From positions 10,904,347-10,968,346 of the forward strand of contig NC_085047.1 in assembly GCF_963662255.1 (NCBI RefSeq): a stretch of DNA of 64,000 nucleotides, given 5' to 3'. The position numbers and the translations under genes are program-made. Below are positions 1-11,110 of this stretch, one piece after another. Positions within the stretch are counted from its first letter, which is position 1; every line of letters begins with the position of its first letter. The notes under the pieces were generated by a model that worked only from the letters and a program-made list of their open reading frames with translations, was not told the DNA's origin and made no database searches. The stretch is from Cinclus cinclus (taxonomy: Eukaryota > Chordata > Aves > Passeriformes > Cinclidae).

Positions 1-929
1 TACAAATTAGCAGCTTTCTTCCAACACAACAGTTGAGTGAAAACTTTCCAAATCAGGCTGTCCCTAGGAGGTTCAGACAGCAGCAGCAAGTGCAGTTACA
101 CAGCACCAGCACATCCACACACCCAAACCACAGCCATCGTGACAATGTCCCACCTGTGGAGCTGGACAGTCACTCATTTCTGATCAAAGTGGTCTTTGTG
201 ACTACAATTTCTCAAGGATGGCAAGCTGCAGAGAGTAAGGCTGCTCCCTGACTGTTCCTGCCACAGGGATACTCACAGCAGTACACGAGTTCTATCTATA
301 AAGAGCAGGATGAACATTTTAAAGACCACCCAAATACAGGTTGCCCGCTCATTCTTAATTCTGCCATTTTCTAACTGTTGATTCTGAATACACAACCTTC
401 TTATTCTTTAAACCTAAGACTTATTTTGTATACAGTGTACCTCAGTGCAGCAGAAAAAAGCAGACGCTAATATAATGTATTCTCTTTCCACTTGGACACC
501 ATCATTAAATAAAAAATATCTGCTAAGGATGCTCCAGACAAAACCATTTTCTTGGAACCACACATCCCATCAGCATTTTCAGAAAGAGCTGAAAATCCAT
601 ACTGTGACTGACCACGTCTCCCAACATTTCTGGCCTAACTTTGCAGCAGCACCCAAAGAAGCCCTTGGTCTACCACAAAAATGAAAACTATTACTACTAC
701 AAAACATGAGGTATATCTACTTTGTAAGAAGCTTTATCAGCAGTGTATTCGTTTTAAGTATACTCGATATGGCTGGCCTTCTTATACGAGTATGCAATAA
801 CTGACTTAAGCTAGTATAAAATAAATTAATATTGTAATTACTACCTGACAAGAACAGGTAAGGGCAAGAAGTACTGCATAATATATATTAAAATGATTGA
901 ATACTGTGATCCTTTCCATATTCTCCAAA
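1..929. other. AT-rich non-coding stretch
   Basis: No gene or recognisable repeat is seen here. Short open frames exist (for example 33-251 and 445-684 on the plus strand), but they match no family I recognise and lie in ordinary AT-rich sequence. If the CpG island near 35 kb starts a minus-strand gene, this is probably deep intron of that gene. That placement is inference. Confidence 0.5.
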
Positions 930-1302
930 TGGAGAGCATGTACAGAAGGGCCACAAGGATGATGGAAGGTCTGGAGGGGAAGCCTCATGGGGACTGGCTG
1001 AGGACACTTGGTCTGTTCAGCCCAGAGAAGGAGACTGAGGGGAGACCTCATTTTGGTCTTCAACATCCTCACAAGGGGAAATGGAGAGGCAGACACTGAT
1101 CTCTTCTCTCTGTGACCAGGGACAGGACCTCAAGGAACCGCTTGAAGCTGTGTCAGGGGAGGTTTAGGTTGAACATCAGGAAAACGCTTTTCACCCAGAG
1201 AGTGGCTGGGCAATGGAACAGGCTCCCCAGGGAAGTGGGCACAGCACCAAACCTGACAGAGCTCAAGAGGCTTCTGGACAACATTCTCAGGCACATACAG
1301 AG
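930..1302 (+). mobile_element. CR1 LINE 3' fragment (first of an abutting pair)
   Basis: This is a 5'-truncated avian CR1 non-LTR retrotransposon. The sequence shows the usual CR1 order: a 'gaagggccacaaggatgatgg' type start, 'cagcccagagaaggagactgaggggagacctca', then 'gtcaggggaggtttaggttg', 'cacccagagagtggctgggca' and 'gaacaggctccccagggaag'. The match stops after 'ctcaggcacata', before the expected terminal segment, where a second CR1 begins. The open frame at 1,112-1,666 runs through both copies and is not a host gene. The start is approximate because divergence blurs it. CR1 identity is firm; the subfamily cannot be assigned by eye. Confidence 0.9.
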
Positions 1303-1803
1303 CTGCATCCAGCTCTGGGTTCCCAGCACAGCAAGGACAGGGACCTGCTGGAGCCAGCACAGAGGAGGCACCGAGGGGATCAGAGGGATGGAGCAGCTCT
1401 GCTGTGGGGAAAGGCTGGGAGAATTGGGATTGTCCAGCATGGAGAAGAGAAGGCTTTGGGGTGACCTACTTGGTGTCTTACAGTACCTGAAGGGAGCCCA
1501 CAGGAAATATGGAGAGAGACTATTTACAAGTGCCTGGAGTGACAGGACAAGGGGGAACAGTTTCAAAATGACAGGAAACACATTTAGACAGAATATTAAG
1601 AAGAAATTCTTTACTGTTGAGGGTGGTGAGGCACTGGAGCAGATTTCCCTGAGAAGTTGTGAGTAACGCATCCCTAGATTGTTCAAGGCCAAGTTGGATG
1701 GGGTTCTAAGCAACCTGGTCTAGTGGAAGGTGTCCCTGTCCATGGCAAGGGATTGGAACGAGATGATATTTGAGGTCCCTTCCAGGCCATTCTGTGATCC
1801 TAT
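1303..1803 (+). mobile_element. CR1 LINE 3' fragment (second of an abutting pair)
   Basis: This is a second CR1 of a different subfamily in the same orientation. It opens with 'gctgcatccagctctgggtt', passes through 'aggacagggacctgctggag', 'gacaggacaagggggaacag', 'agaagaaattctttactgtt', and ends with 'gtcccttccaggccattctg' and 'tgatcctatgg', the standard CR1 3' terminus. The 3' end is therefore complete while the 5' end is truncated, as is normal for CR1. It joins the first copy with no intervening unique sequence. No remainder of the first copy is seen after 1,803. Confidence 0.92.
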
Positions 1804-4800
1804 GGTACAAAGGAAATAACCCTATTCTTCTGAGATCTCAACTAACATCATCTTCCACAAGTTGCTAGTAAAGCCCAGTGTTTAATTTAGGTCTCCCACT
1901 GACTCTGAAATTCTCACCACAGCAATCTTCTGCAGATGTTTTTGTCAAAAAAAGTAACTCTCAAACCTGGCATGCCTTGTCAAAAAGTGGATCTCAAAAA
2001 AATAAGGCTGATGACCCACACAGATAGCACCATTCATTTTTGGGGGGGGTTCATTTCCTGCTTCAACCATCTAAGATACTAAGTTATGGACATTATCAAC
2101 ACTTCATACTACGTACACTCAAAAATACATTTTATTCTAATATTTAACTTGTGTCCTGATCATGAATTACATGAGCATTTGAAGAAGAATAAAGACTGTA
2201 TCAGTGTTTAAGACTGTATTTTGCTGAATCAGGACCCTGAACCTTAATGCAGGTTTTTCTCATTGCTGTGCCAGTTTATTTTATTCAGTACAAAGCCACC
2301 AACAACCTTTGAGTTCTTCTGCTCAAGGTCATTTTTAACATTCACAAGCACAGCTTTTTGGCTGCAGAGCACAGAATTTTTATTTTTTTTAAAGTGGATT
2401 TCAGAGCAAAGTGATGTCTGGAAAACACCCTTTAAAGTTGCCTTAATCAGTTGCCTGTTAGCTATTCTACTTGGCTACCTTTAATACCATAGGCTCTAAT
2501 TTCATCTCCATCTCTGCAGCCACCCCTATCTGGAAGGTATAAACATGATATAAAATCAGTTTCAACTCCTGCAATCTCAACGTCTAAGCTACACCTCCCA
2601 CTCTTAGCCTTTGAATGCATCCAGTACACAATCAGGTCCTTGAGCTCCTTCCCCTGTTCTGCCAGACACAACATTTTGTAAATTTGCACTTAAAAGGGGG
2701 GTAAGGGTGGGGAGCAACCTACATTCAACAATAATTTGCAATATTAAAAAAAAATCCAGAAGTTTGTTTATATTATGTTTTATAAAGTTAAACACAATTC
2801 CCTATTCCTCAGTCATCTTCTTCCATCACCCCAACTAACCTCCTTAAGCTTCTGTATCACTTCCTCCTTCTTATAATTAAGGATGTGGGATTGAAGGGGG
2901 TAATATAAGGAAGCACTTATTTTATTTACACTTCTGATTGTACTCTATTAAATATTATTAGTATTTTATCAGCACCTGACTGATAAAGAAGTATCACAAG
3001 CCTAGGAAACGAAGACAACAGTATGTTTTGGGGGGTTTTTTGTTTTTTTTAAACAAATATATCAGTCTCTGCATCATCACTGAAACGCTACATAGCCAAT
3101 GTTCACCTTCAAAAACTTCTGTTTAAATACTCTTTGTTTTGTCTGTGCAAATCTCAGTACAAAGCAAGAAGCAGCATACTAATTACCAAAAACACAGCTA
3201 GCCATAAAAATTGTAAAAGATGGAAGTGTCTGGCCGGCAGGCATGTTTTGTATACGCTACTTCCACATGCATGCATCTACATTAGACATGCACACTTCAT
3301 CCTGGTACCCCAGGCCACTGAGAAGAGAGTAAGAAGCTGTCAACCAGATAAACCCAGCAGAAGAGTGAATTACACTTGTAGGGTTCCAGCAGTGATCAAA
3401 CTGTAATGCTGTTTCCCTGTGTCCAGCAAAACAGCTGAAGCCAACAGCAGTCAGCAGCGATTCCTGGTTAAGTGTATTTGTGTACCCAGCTGCCAACAGC
3501 ACTTCCTTCTCCAGAACAGCCTTCATTAATTCCTAGGTCCTGCAGTGGCTCAGACTCTCTGGCTCTCCAGCTAGTAAGGGTGTCAGAAACCCTCCTGCTA
3601 TTTTGTGATTTCACTTTATAACAGTCTCAGTTTAGAATTACAGGCGTTTTGTATTATACTCAAGCCAGAGATTCCCACTTTACTACACACATCTAGATTT
3701 GCAACTTTTAGCCTCTTTTTTTCAGTCTTAGAAATCCAAATGTTTTTGAATCTTTGTACGTTTCAGACCTCTTAACTCCTTCTTAGCACAGAACTCAAAA
3801 GTGGTATCAAATCTCACATTAAAATTAACAGAAACTTAAGTAGAGGAAAGTGAGATTTATCCTGTTCCTAGTCAAGCCATAAGCTTAAGGACGGACCACT
3901 TCTTCATTTACTTCAGAACCAATAGTTTTAAAATAAGTGACAACAGAAATAACAAAAAGTAATGGAAAGAAAGTTCCTAGGCAATTATCCTAAACTGCTC
4001 TCCTCCCTTTCTCAGAAACACTAGACGGATCCTTTTAGAAACAAAGCCTCTGATCTGTCTTGTAGCAAACATAACCCCTCAGCCCAAACACAATGCCTCT
4101 ATAAAACAGATATGCAACAGTTCCACACTCTAAGCATCTTTTTTCTAACTACAGCAGGTCCTGCCAAACTACTGGCTTAGGAAAATAAGAGAGCCCACTA
4201 AAATTGTTCTGCTTTTTCAGAAGATATTTTAGGTTTCTATTTAGTGCATACCACAAAAGTACGTCTAGTTTCTCAAGGTGTGCAATTCAATTTTGTCTAA
4301 TTCCTAGTATATTGCCATTACTATAATTGTTACTACCATCACCTCCAGGCTGGCTAATTTAAAAAACCAGAAATATGAAGCTTTCACAACTTTTTTTATT
4401 GCACCTGAAGATTTCAGAACATTTACTAAATCCCTGTCACTTTTAAATTATTTTCATTTACAGATGACTAACAATCTGTCTGTGCCAAACACACACATAA
4501 AACGCATTCTTCAAGAGGCATGAATCTACATAAAAACACAGATTTGCCAAATTAAAATACTGGGAGAACAACGATTTACCTCAAACGAAAATAAAAAGCA
4601 ACTTCAAATTAATTTGTCAGCTTTCCAAACTTTCATGAACATCACAAAAACAGTTTGAGTTATTAGAAACATACATAATGTATGTATAATACATAATGCA
4701 CATATATGGACCTAAGTATAAAAACCAGCATTATACCATTGCTTCATCTTTTGTGCTGTACAAGTGAACCACTGTTGAGAAACCACAGATAAGCAGAAAT

Positions 4801-7800
4801 GCAGCACTGGGAGAAGGCAAACCGAGTAGTAATTTGAAAAAGATGAAGATGGAACATTACTACTCTAAATATAACCTACATAATTTATAAAATAGTTGTA
4901 GAGATAAATATCAGATGTCCTCCTACAGGTTGTCTTAACTTTCTGTGGTTAATGGATCAGCCATAATAAGAGAGAGAATTGACAAAAATGTAAACCCTTC
5001 CCTCCTTGCTATGTTTATGTGTTGGTACTAACAAACATCAAACAAAACATCAACAATGAAGTACTGTCCAAGGAAAAAATAAAAGGACTCAGTTTATTTG
5101 CTCACAAGAGCAAAATAAACATAGTACTCTCCAAAAGCATAAGATGACCAACAAAAACAACTGTACATAGAGTTCACTGTCACAGATGGCTCCACGTTGT
5201 GTATCCCCACACCAACCAAAGCATCTCCCATGCTCATGAGGCAGCCTTCTCCTCTCTGTCACACTGACAACTGACATCTAAAGAACAGAAGAAATGCATA
5301 TAGGAACAATCTCATGGAAAATTTCCTTCCTTTAATTCTTGTATGTATGAAGTCCACAGCAGGAACAATTTGGTTGTGGAATATTCATGCTCACTACCAC
5401 CTGACATCAAGGTTCATTTCTCTGTGAAAGAGTCTCCAAAGGATAATAAAGTAAAAACCTGAACACTTGCAAGAAGCATGTAATAATCCAGAGAAGCAGT
5501 AAAGATTACTCCTGCTCTAAGCAAAGGGAATAAACAGATAATTGTGGAAAAGAAACTACTAAGATCTTCCAAAAGCCTGCTACTTCAGAATACAGGGAAG
5601 AACCTGGTCTTTCAAGGTAATAACCATCAACATCTAACATACACCTTTCAAGGCAAGCTCGAGCCATATAAATTCATATAAACCTCTTTTTTTGTGATCA
5701 ATCTGGAACGCCTGAGCTGCAGCCTGCTGGCCAGATCCAAACTACCGCAACAATTCATCTGGCCAGCTGCCCACTCCCTGCTATCCTCCCCAGTGGTTAA
5801 TTAGATATAGGAAGGAAGCAGGCAAGGGCTTGGGGAATTGCCCTCACATCTGATTTCCCACTGTTATGTTTCATAAGGGCCTGCAGCCTCTGCTCTATCA
5901 AAAAACAGGGCGGAAATTACCAGGTGCAGAGATGGTGCTCGTGTAACTCCATATGCCTGTCAATAAATATGAATTTTGCTCCATGTCTGCTAGCACTACC
6001 AGCCCTGTGTCAGCACAGCTGTGTATTGCCCACATTTCCATTACAACACAAGTTGTACACACCCTACCCCAGTTAGCCACACATCTTTGTACACTGTCAC
6101 CTGCATTCCAGACCCTCTGCCATCAGTGCAGCTCCCTGGAAAAGCTAGACACTACTTCTCCAAACCAACAGGTTTTACACCAATCCAGGTAAGAAATGTC
6201 TTGAACTGGGGTGAGTTTCTCCCAAAACAGGCCCAGCTCACGGAGGAAGGCACTCCATGCTCTAAGTTGAGAGTGACTGCTAGCTGCCATCACAACTCCA
6301 TCAAGCCATGCATACTAATGCTCTTGGACTGCTGCCATATCATCCATATATGCTTTATTGCAGCTCATCTCCTTAATGTGCAAGACATTTATCTTTTATT
6401 CTTTCAAAATGAGACAGAAAAAAAAATCCTGATACTGTAGAACTGGTTTCAGTACTGTTCAGACCATTTCAACTGGGTCACTGCAAGCTCTTCAAGCAGA
6501 TGTTTCTTTGTCACCACATACAAGTACGAGCACCAAGTTATTTTTGCCTTATTAACAAACTTTTCTGGACTGGAAGAGCTAGAATTCTTAAATAATGATC
6601 AGGCAGGCCTCTAGCCACAGTTTTTCCACTTATCAGCAGGAAGTTTAAACACTTAAAAATACAGAAAGAGCAGGTTAATCACATTAATCAACCTAGCAGC
6701 CTCAACACTAGTCAGTCATGGGCAGCAGGGATGACAGATGGGTCATGGGACAAGCACAAAACTTGCAAAATTGAATCCACGAATTCAAAGGCAGATAAAT
6801 GACCATGACTGACAGTAGAAAAAGTAAATCTCAGAGACATCAACCAACCATCCTCAGAAATACAAAGTTCTTCCCATTCCTTAGGTACACCGAGACCAAG
6901 GAATGCAACTGAGAAAGAGCATCATTTCAACAGCAATGCAGGCTCATTGATATGGGCTTTTTGGAACAAAGGTACTGAACTACAACATATTCTTTTAAAG
7001 TAGTGAAACCCTTTGCCAATATGTTTTTATTTTGAAGATTAATTGTATGAAATGTCCTGCAAAAACATGACCTGTCCTAAAAACAGGTATGGAAAAAGAA
7101 GAAAACAAACAAAACCACCAGAGTTGAAATGCATACTTCAATTAACTTGGCCAATTATTCACAAAAATTTACCAACCCACATGAAAACAGGATTTGCCAG
7201 TTTTTCATAACGATAAAGAACCTTCTCTGCTCCTGCTCTCCCCATACCCAGTTTCTTGCCAAAAAATGAAAAGCGCAAAACATCTCCACAATCTCGTTTT
7301 AAAAAATTTAGATGTTTAACAAGGAATTATTACAACTTGCTGAACTCAATAACGTCCCAGTAAAAGATTTTACCCCTTTACTCAGATGTTTTACATCTTA
7401 ACTCTAGTTCCGTGGATGTAAACAAAAACATTGAGTAGACAGTCTTTTACTCTGAAAATAGGATTCATTTAAGAAGGAAAGTGAATTCTTGGCAGTTGCT
7501 CCCTTGAGAGGGAAGCTATGCCAGATGACAAAGCCGCTTCCCATGGAGGCTGGCAGGTAAGAGGTGAGCCCTGGGATCTGCTGGTCCCCCTTCCAGAGCA
7601 GCCTCTAGTACAGCTGAGCTCCTGGGCTGCTCCTTTCTCTCAGAACAATCAAAGAGAACAGCAGAAACCAGACTGCAGAGTTACAGTCCTCTATCAAGTT
7701 TTGTCTCGCAAAACAAAACTTTTGCAATAGGCATACGTAGTTGCAAAACCCCCAAAGAAACTTGAGACTTTTGCCATGCCAAACTTGGCTTTTCATCACG

Positions 7801-8998
7801 AATTTTTTTTTTTCCCCCCCACAAGTTTACGGAAAAAACTTACTCTAGAAGAATATTTTAAATAATCCGCACTAAATTGAAAAAAAAACCAAACAAACAA
7901 ACAAAAAAGGCAGATAGATACAGCTGTTGAAGGCAAACAGGAAAAAATACTGGTTCTCCTTCATGGTGTAAAGAAGGATGAAATGTTAATAAAACACAAA
8001 AAAGGTGATAGCAACTTCACACATTTCTAATTAAGAGGTTAAAGGACACAGATTGATTTCTCATCAAGAAAGAGGACATTCTGAAATAACAGATATTCAA
8101 AGCTCTGATTGAAAACATTAAATAGATCAGTCCTGCAGAAGTACCAAATGCTAAGGGTGGCAGAATGAACTACTGCAGGTGGTGACTGAAACAGAACGTT
8201 TATACAAGTTCAAGAAAAATCAAAATTAGTTTCCAAGTTAATGATGGTGCAACAGCTTCAAATACAGGCACTTTGCCTTTTGTTCACACAAAGTAAATCT
8301 TATTATTACATGCCACCATTTTAGTGCACCTTCTAGGTCTTTAATATTGTTCACCACTTGCCTTTTTTAATAAAGTAGGTTGTACATCCATTTCATTAAG
8401 ATGTAACAGTGATTAATCTCAAGTAGGAAACACTGACACCATACCAAACAGGCAGCACTCATACATGGATCAGACTGGTCTTTGCAAAAATTGTATTTTA
8501 TATGGATCCAAGCAACCCCAGACCTCAGACAGGAGTGAAAAGCATTCCGAAAAGGACAAGCCCTGGTACAGCAGCTCCCCCAAGCTGAATCCCACATACC
8601 AGCCAAGCCTGACATCTATCCCACCTCTTTTTTCCTCCCTTTGTTACACAAGAGGAGTCATTACACAGTCCAAGGTTGTGAGACTATTTCAGCATTAATC
8701 TGTGCCTGCCAGACAACATGAGCACAGACATCCAGGGCTACGCTGAGCTTGGGCACTGTCAGAAGTTTGTCCTAAACTCTCAAAACATTTGATGTTGCTT
8801 CTAATATTTTCATGACCTGACTAAAGAGTAAATCTCTTTGAATATGCCATTAAAGAGATGCCGAGGATACACAGCAAAGTAAACACCACTTTGGGATAAG
8901 GCATAAATAAAGAAAAGGTTAAAAAGAAACAACAACCAAAAAACCCAACAAAAAGCATCCAACCCAGATTTAAGAGGAAAACAGGCAAGGATTCAGGG
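1804..8998. other. AT-rich non-coding stretch, probable intron
   Basis: No gene was recognised. Minor simple tracts include a G/T run near 3,026-3,052, a T-then-C run at 7,803-7,820 and an A/C-rich (CAAA)n tract at 7,880-7,908. The region from about 5,690 to 6,440 is somewhat less AT-rich and carries short plus-strand open frames without recognisable domains. The plus strand looks enriched in A and C, which fits minus-strand transcription if this is intronic. That is a reading by eye. Confidence 0.5.
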
Positions 8999-9112
8999 AA
9001 AAAGAAACAAAACAAAACAAAACCAAAAAAACCAAAAAACCAAAAACAAACAAAAAAAAAAAAAAAACCAAAACAAAAAAAACCTAAAACAACCAAAAAA
9101 ACAAAAAAAGCA
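8999..9112. repeat. A-rich (CAAAA)n low-complexity tract
   Basis: About 114 bases consist almost wholly of A with interspersed C (CAAAA, CCAAAA and CAAA units). The minus-strand frame across it (8,821-9,180) reads as a run of F, L, V and G residues, an artefact of T/G composition. Such tracts recur at 7,880, 14,865, 22,512, 51,811 and 62,131, always with A on the plus strand. Confidence 0.9.
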
Positions 9113-10619
9113 ACCCAGACTAAAAACATAAGAGAGCATATCATCCCAAACAAAATAAGCAATAATAAAATGAAAAGCAAAGAGATTAAGAACTAAAAAA
9201 CTGTATCAGATTTAAGCCAGATACTTTTGGTCAGCCATGCTACATTGTTTTCTACATTTCAATCAGCACGCATGCACTCACCCAAATAGCTGTATCTTAA
9301 TCCACATCAGCTTGGTTTTGCTACTCAGCTCCAGATGATGTCCTTCCCAGAACTAAGAGACTTTGTTAAGAGTTTGGTTATACAGTCTGGCTCATCACCC
9401 TGTGCACTTTTTAGGTCAACAGAGGCACCTTCTCTCAGATCTCTCCAACCTCCCCAGCAGCATCTTCTTCAAGCCCTTCAAAGTCACAGTGCCTGGGTCA
9501 CTCACAGCCCCAGTATAAGAGCAATTTGTCAATGGCTGAAAGTCAGAAAACACACATGAGGATGGGGGGAAGACTGGTGGAGGGCTGGGGAGCAGGAAAC
9601 AGGGAAAAATATACTGGAAGAATAAAAGGACGGAAAAAAAGAAAGTGGTATTTCCAAATATGAAATGCCAGTTAAGGGGGAAAAAAGTGAGAACCACCTC
9701 TTTGTAAAAATAACTTTAGGCTTTAGAACATATAAAAGGTGAAGAATCAGCCTTACTAGTCCATTAGCTATAGCTTTCTTTACTGGGTATGAATTCAGCT
9801 GCTACTATTGCCTGAGCTTTCTCCGCCCCCGCCCTCCCCCCAGTCACTGTTTCATTGTGAAAGAATTTAATTATTATTTTCATTACCAGATGCATACATT
9901 ATAAAATGGGCCTGCACCGAGACAATGAGCACTTTAAGAAAATAGGTGTAATAATGAGAATGATATGTTTACATTTTTCTGCAATAAAAATGAAGACATT
10001 ACTCAACAAGGCTACTTTTAAAAATATACTTGACTAAAATAATTCATAGTAGTCATAACCCTAAATGTGACCCTCCTCCTTTCCTTAAAAGAGAATTAGT
10101 CCAGTCCCTTAAATTTTAGTACAACTTAAAATCAAATTAAAATAGGGGTTTTATTAACTTCTCTATCAAAAAGCTTCCACAAAAAAAATTAACTTGAACA
10201 CACTTCACAATGATGGAATATTAAACTTTTTCTGTTTTGTTCTTTAAAAAAAATAGTTTAAAAAAATCTGTTCCAGAGACATCAAGTATACTGCATACCC
10301 AGGGAAAGAATACTGCAGTCACCATATAATAAGCTGGTATTCCAAATGAACCACCAAAAAATTCAAGAGAAAAAAAATAGAGTCTTCCAACGAAATACAG
10401 ATACATATGTATAATTATTTGTGAGTTTTGCAGCATAAACAACAGTCTCAAAGCCGTGAAGCAACAAAAACACATCTGTACGGATGTAATAGAAACAACA
10501 CAATGGTAACTATGCATATGACGTACGATCAAAACTACTGACTTAGTAACAGCAAAACCTGAGTTCTTGTGCTTTACGTGACCCCATTGAACAACACAGG
10601 GCAACACTCCAGTTTCACC
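9113..10619. other. AT-rich non-coding stretch
   Basis: No gene or repeat family was recognised. A short C-rich stretch lies near 9,824-9,841. Otherwise the sequence is unique AT-rich DNA. Confidence 0.5.
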
Positions 10620-11110
10620 CAGGAACCAGGCTCAATAACTCATTTGCTGCTCATGGCCCACCAAGCACGCAGCGGGTGATTTACAGGTAAGCAGCAGGGC
10701 TGTCGCCAGCACAGACCCCCTGCTCTCAGTCAGGGTCCCCACGGAGCTCACGCACCGTGTGAGCGCCCGTCACATCCACACACGCTCACCTGTAAATCAG
10801 TCACTGCTGCTGCGGGGGGACGTCAATAAGCACTGCTCCCAGCTCCTGGAAGGTTCCCCCCGCTCCAGAGCTGGAGGAGCTGCCCACGTGTGCTCCTGTC
10901 TTGCCAGGACTGTGCCTCGTAGCTGGGATCTACCCCTGGTGTCCATGGGCACCGACGCCAGAGGTGCAAGGAGTCACCCTGGGCTGGCTCCTCTGCCCGT
11001 GCACAGATGGCACAAAGGCAATGCCCTCACCACGCCTCAGCACGAATCGCTGGTCATACCTGGGCAGACCTCTGGAGGCCCTGGAATGCCATCTTCCATT
11101 TTGGAAAGGT
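10620..11110. other. CpG-bearing GC-rich patch within AT-rich DNA
   Basis: About 490 bases stand out by GC content and by roughly twenty CpG dinucleotides, against almost none in the flanks. It contains a CACGTG E-box near 10,885 and an inverted repeat (10,677-10,799). Open frames of 76-118 codons run on both strands, but none resembles a known family and both strands being open is expected from composition. It could be an intronic regulatory element, a minor promoter or a decayed GC-rich repeat. The sequence alone does not decide. Confidence 0.5.
10677..10799. repeat. Imperfect inverted repeat with 16-bp arms
   Basis: The left arm TGATTTACAGGTAAGC (10,677-10,692) pairs with the right arm GCTCACCTGTAAATCA (10,784-10,799) at 15 of 16 positions, with a spacer of 91 bases. 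Each arm reads outward-to-inward as a splice-donor consensus: CAG|GTAAGC on the plus strand and CAG|GTGAGC on the minus strand. No function is known. Confidence 0.75.

Noticed and set aside
1112..1666. 184-codon plus-strand frame and 186-codon minus frame
   Set aside because: Both lie within the two CR1 fragments and follow their nucleotide consensus, so they are not host genes.
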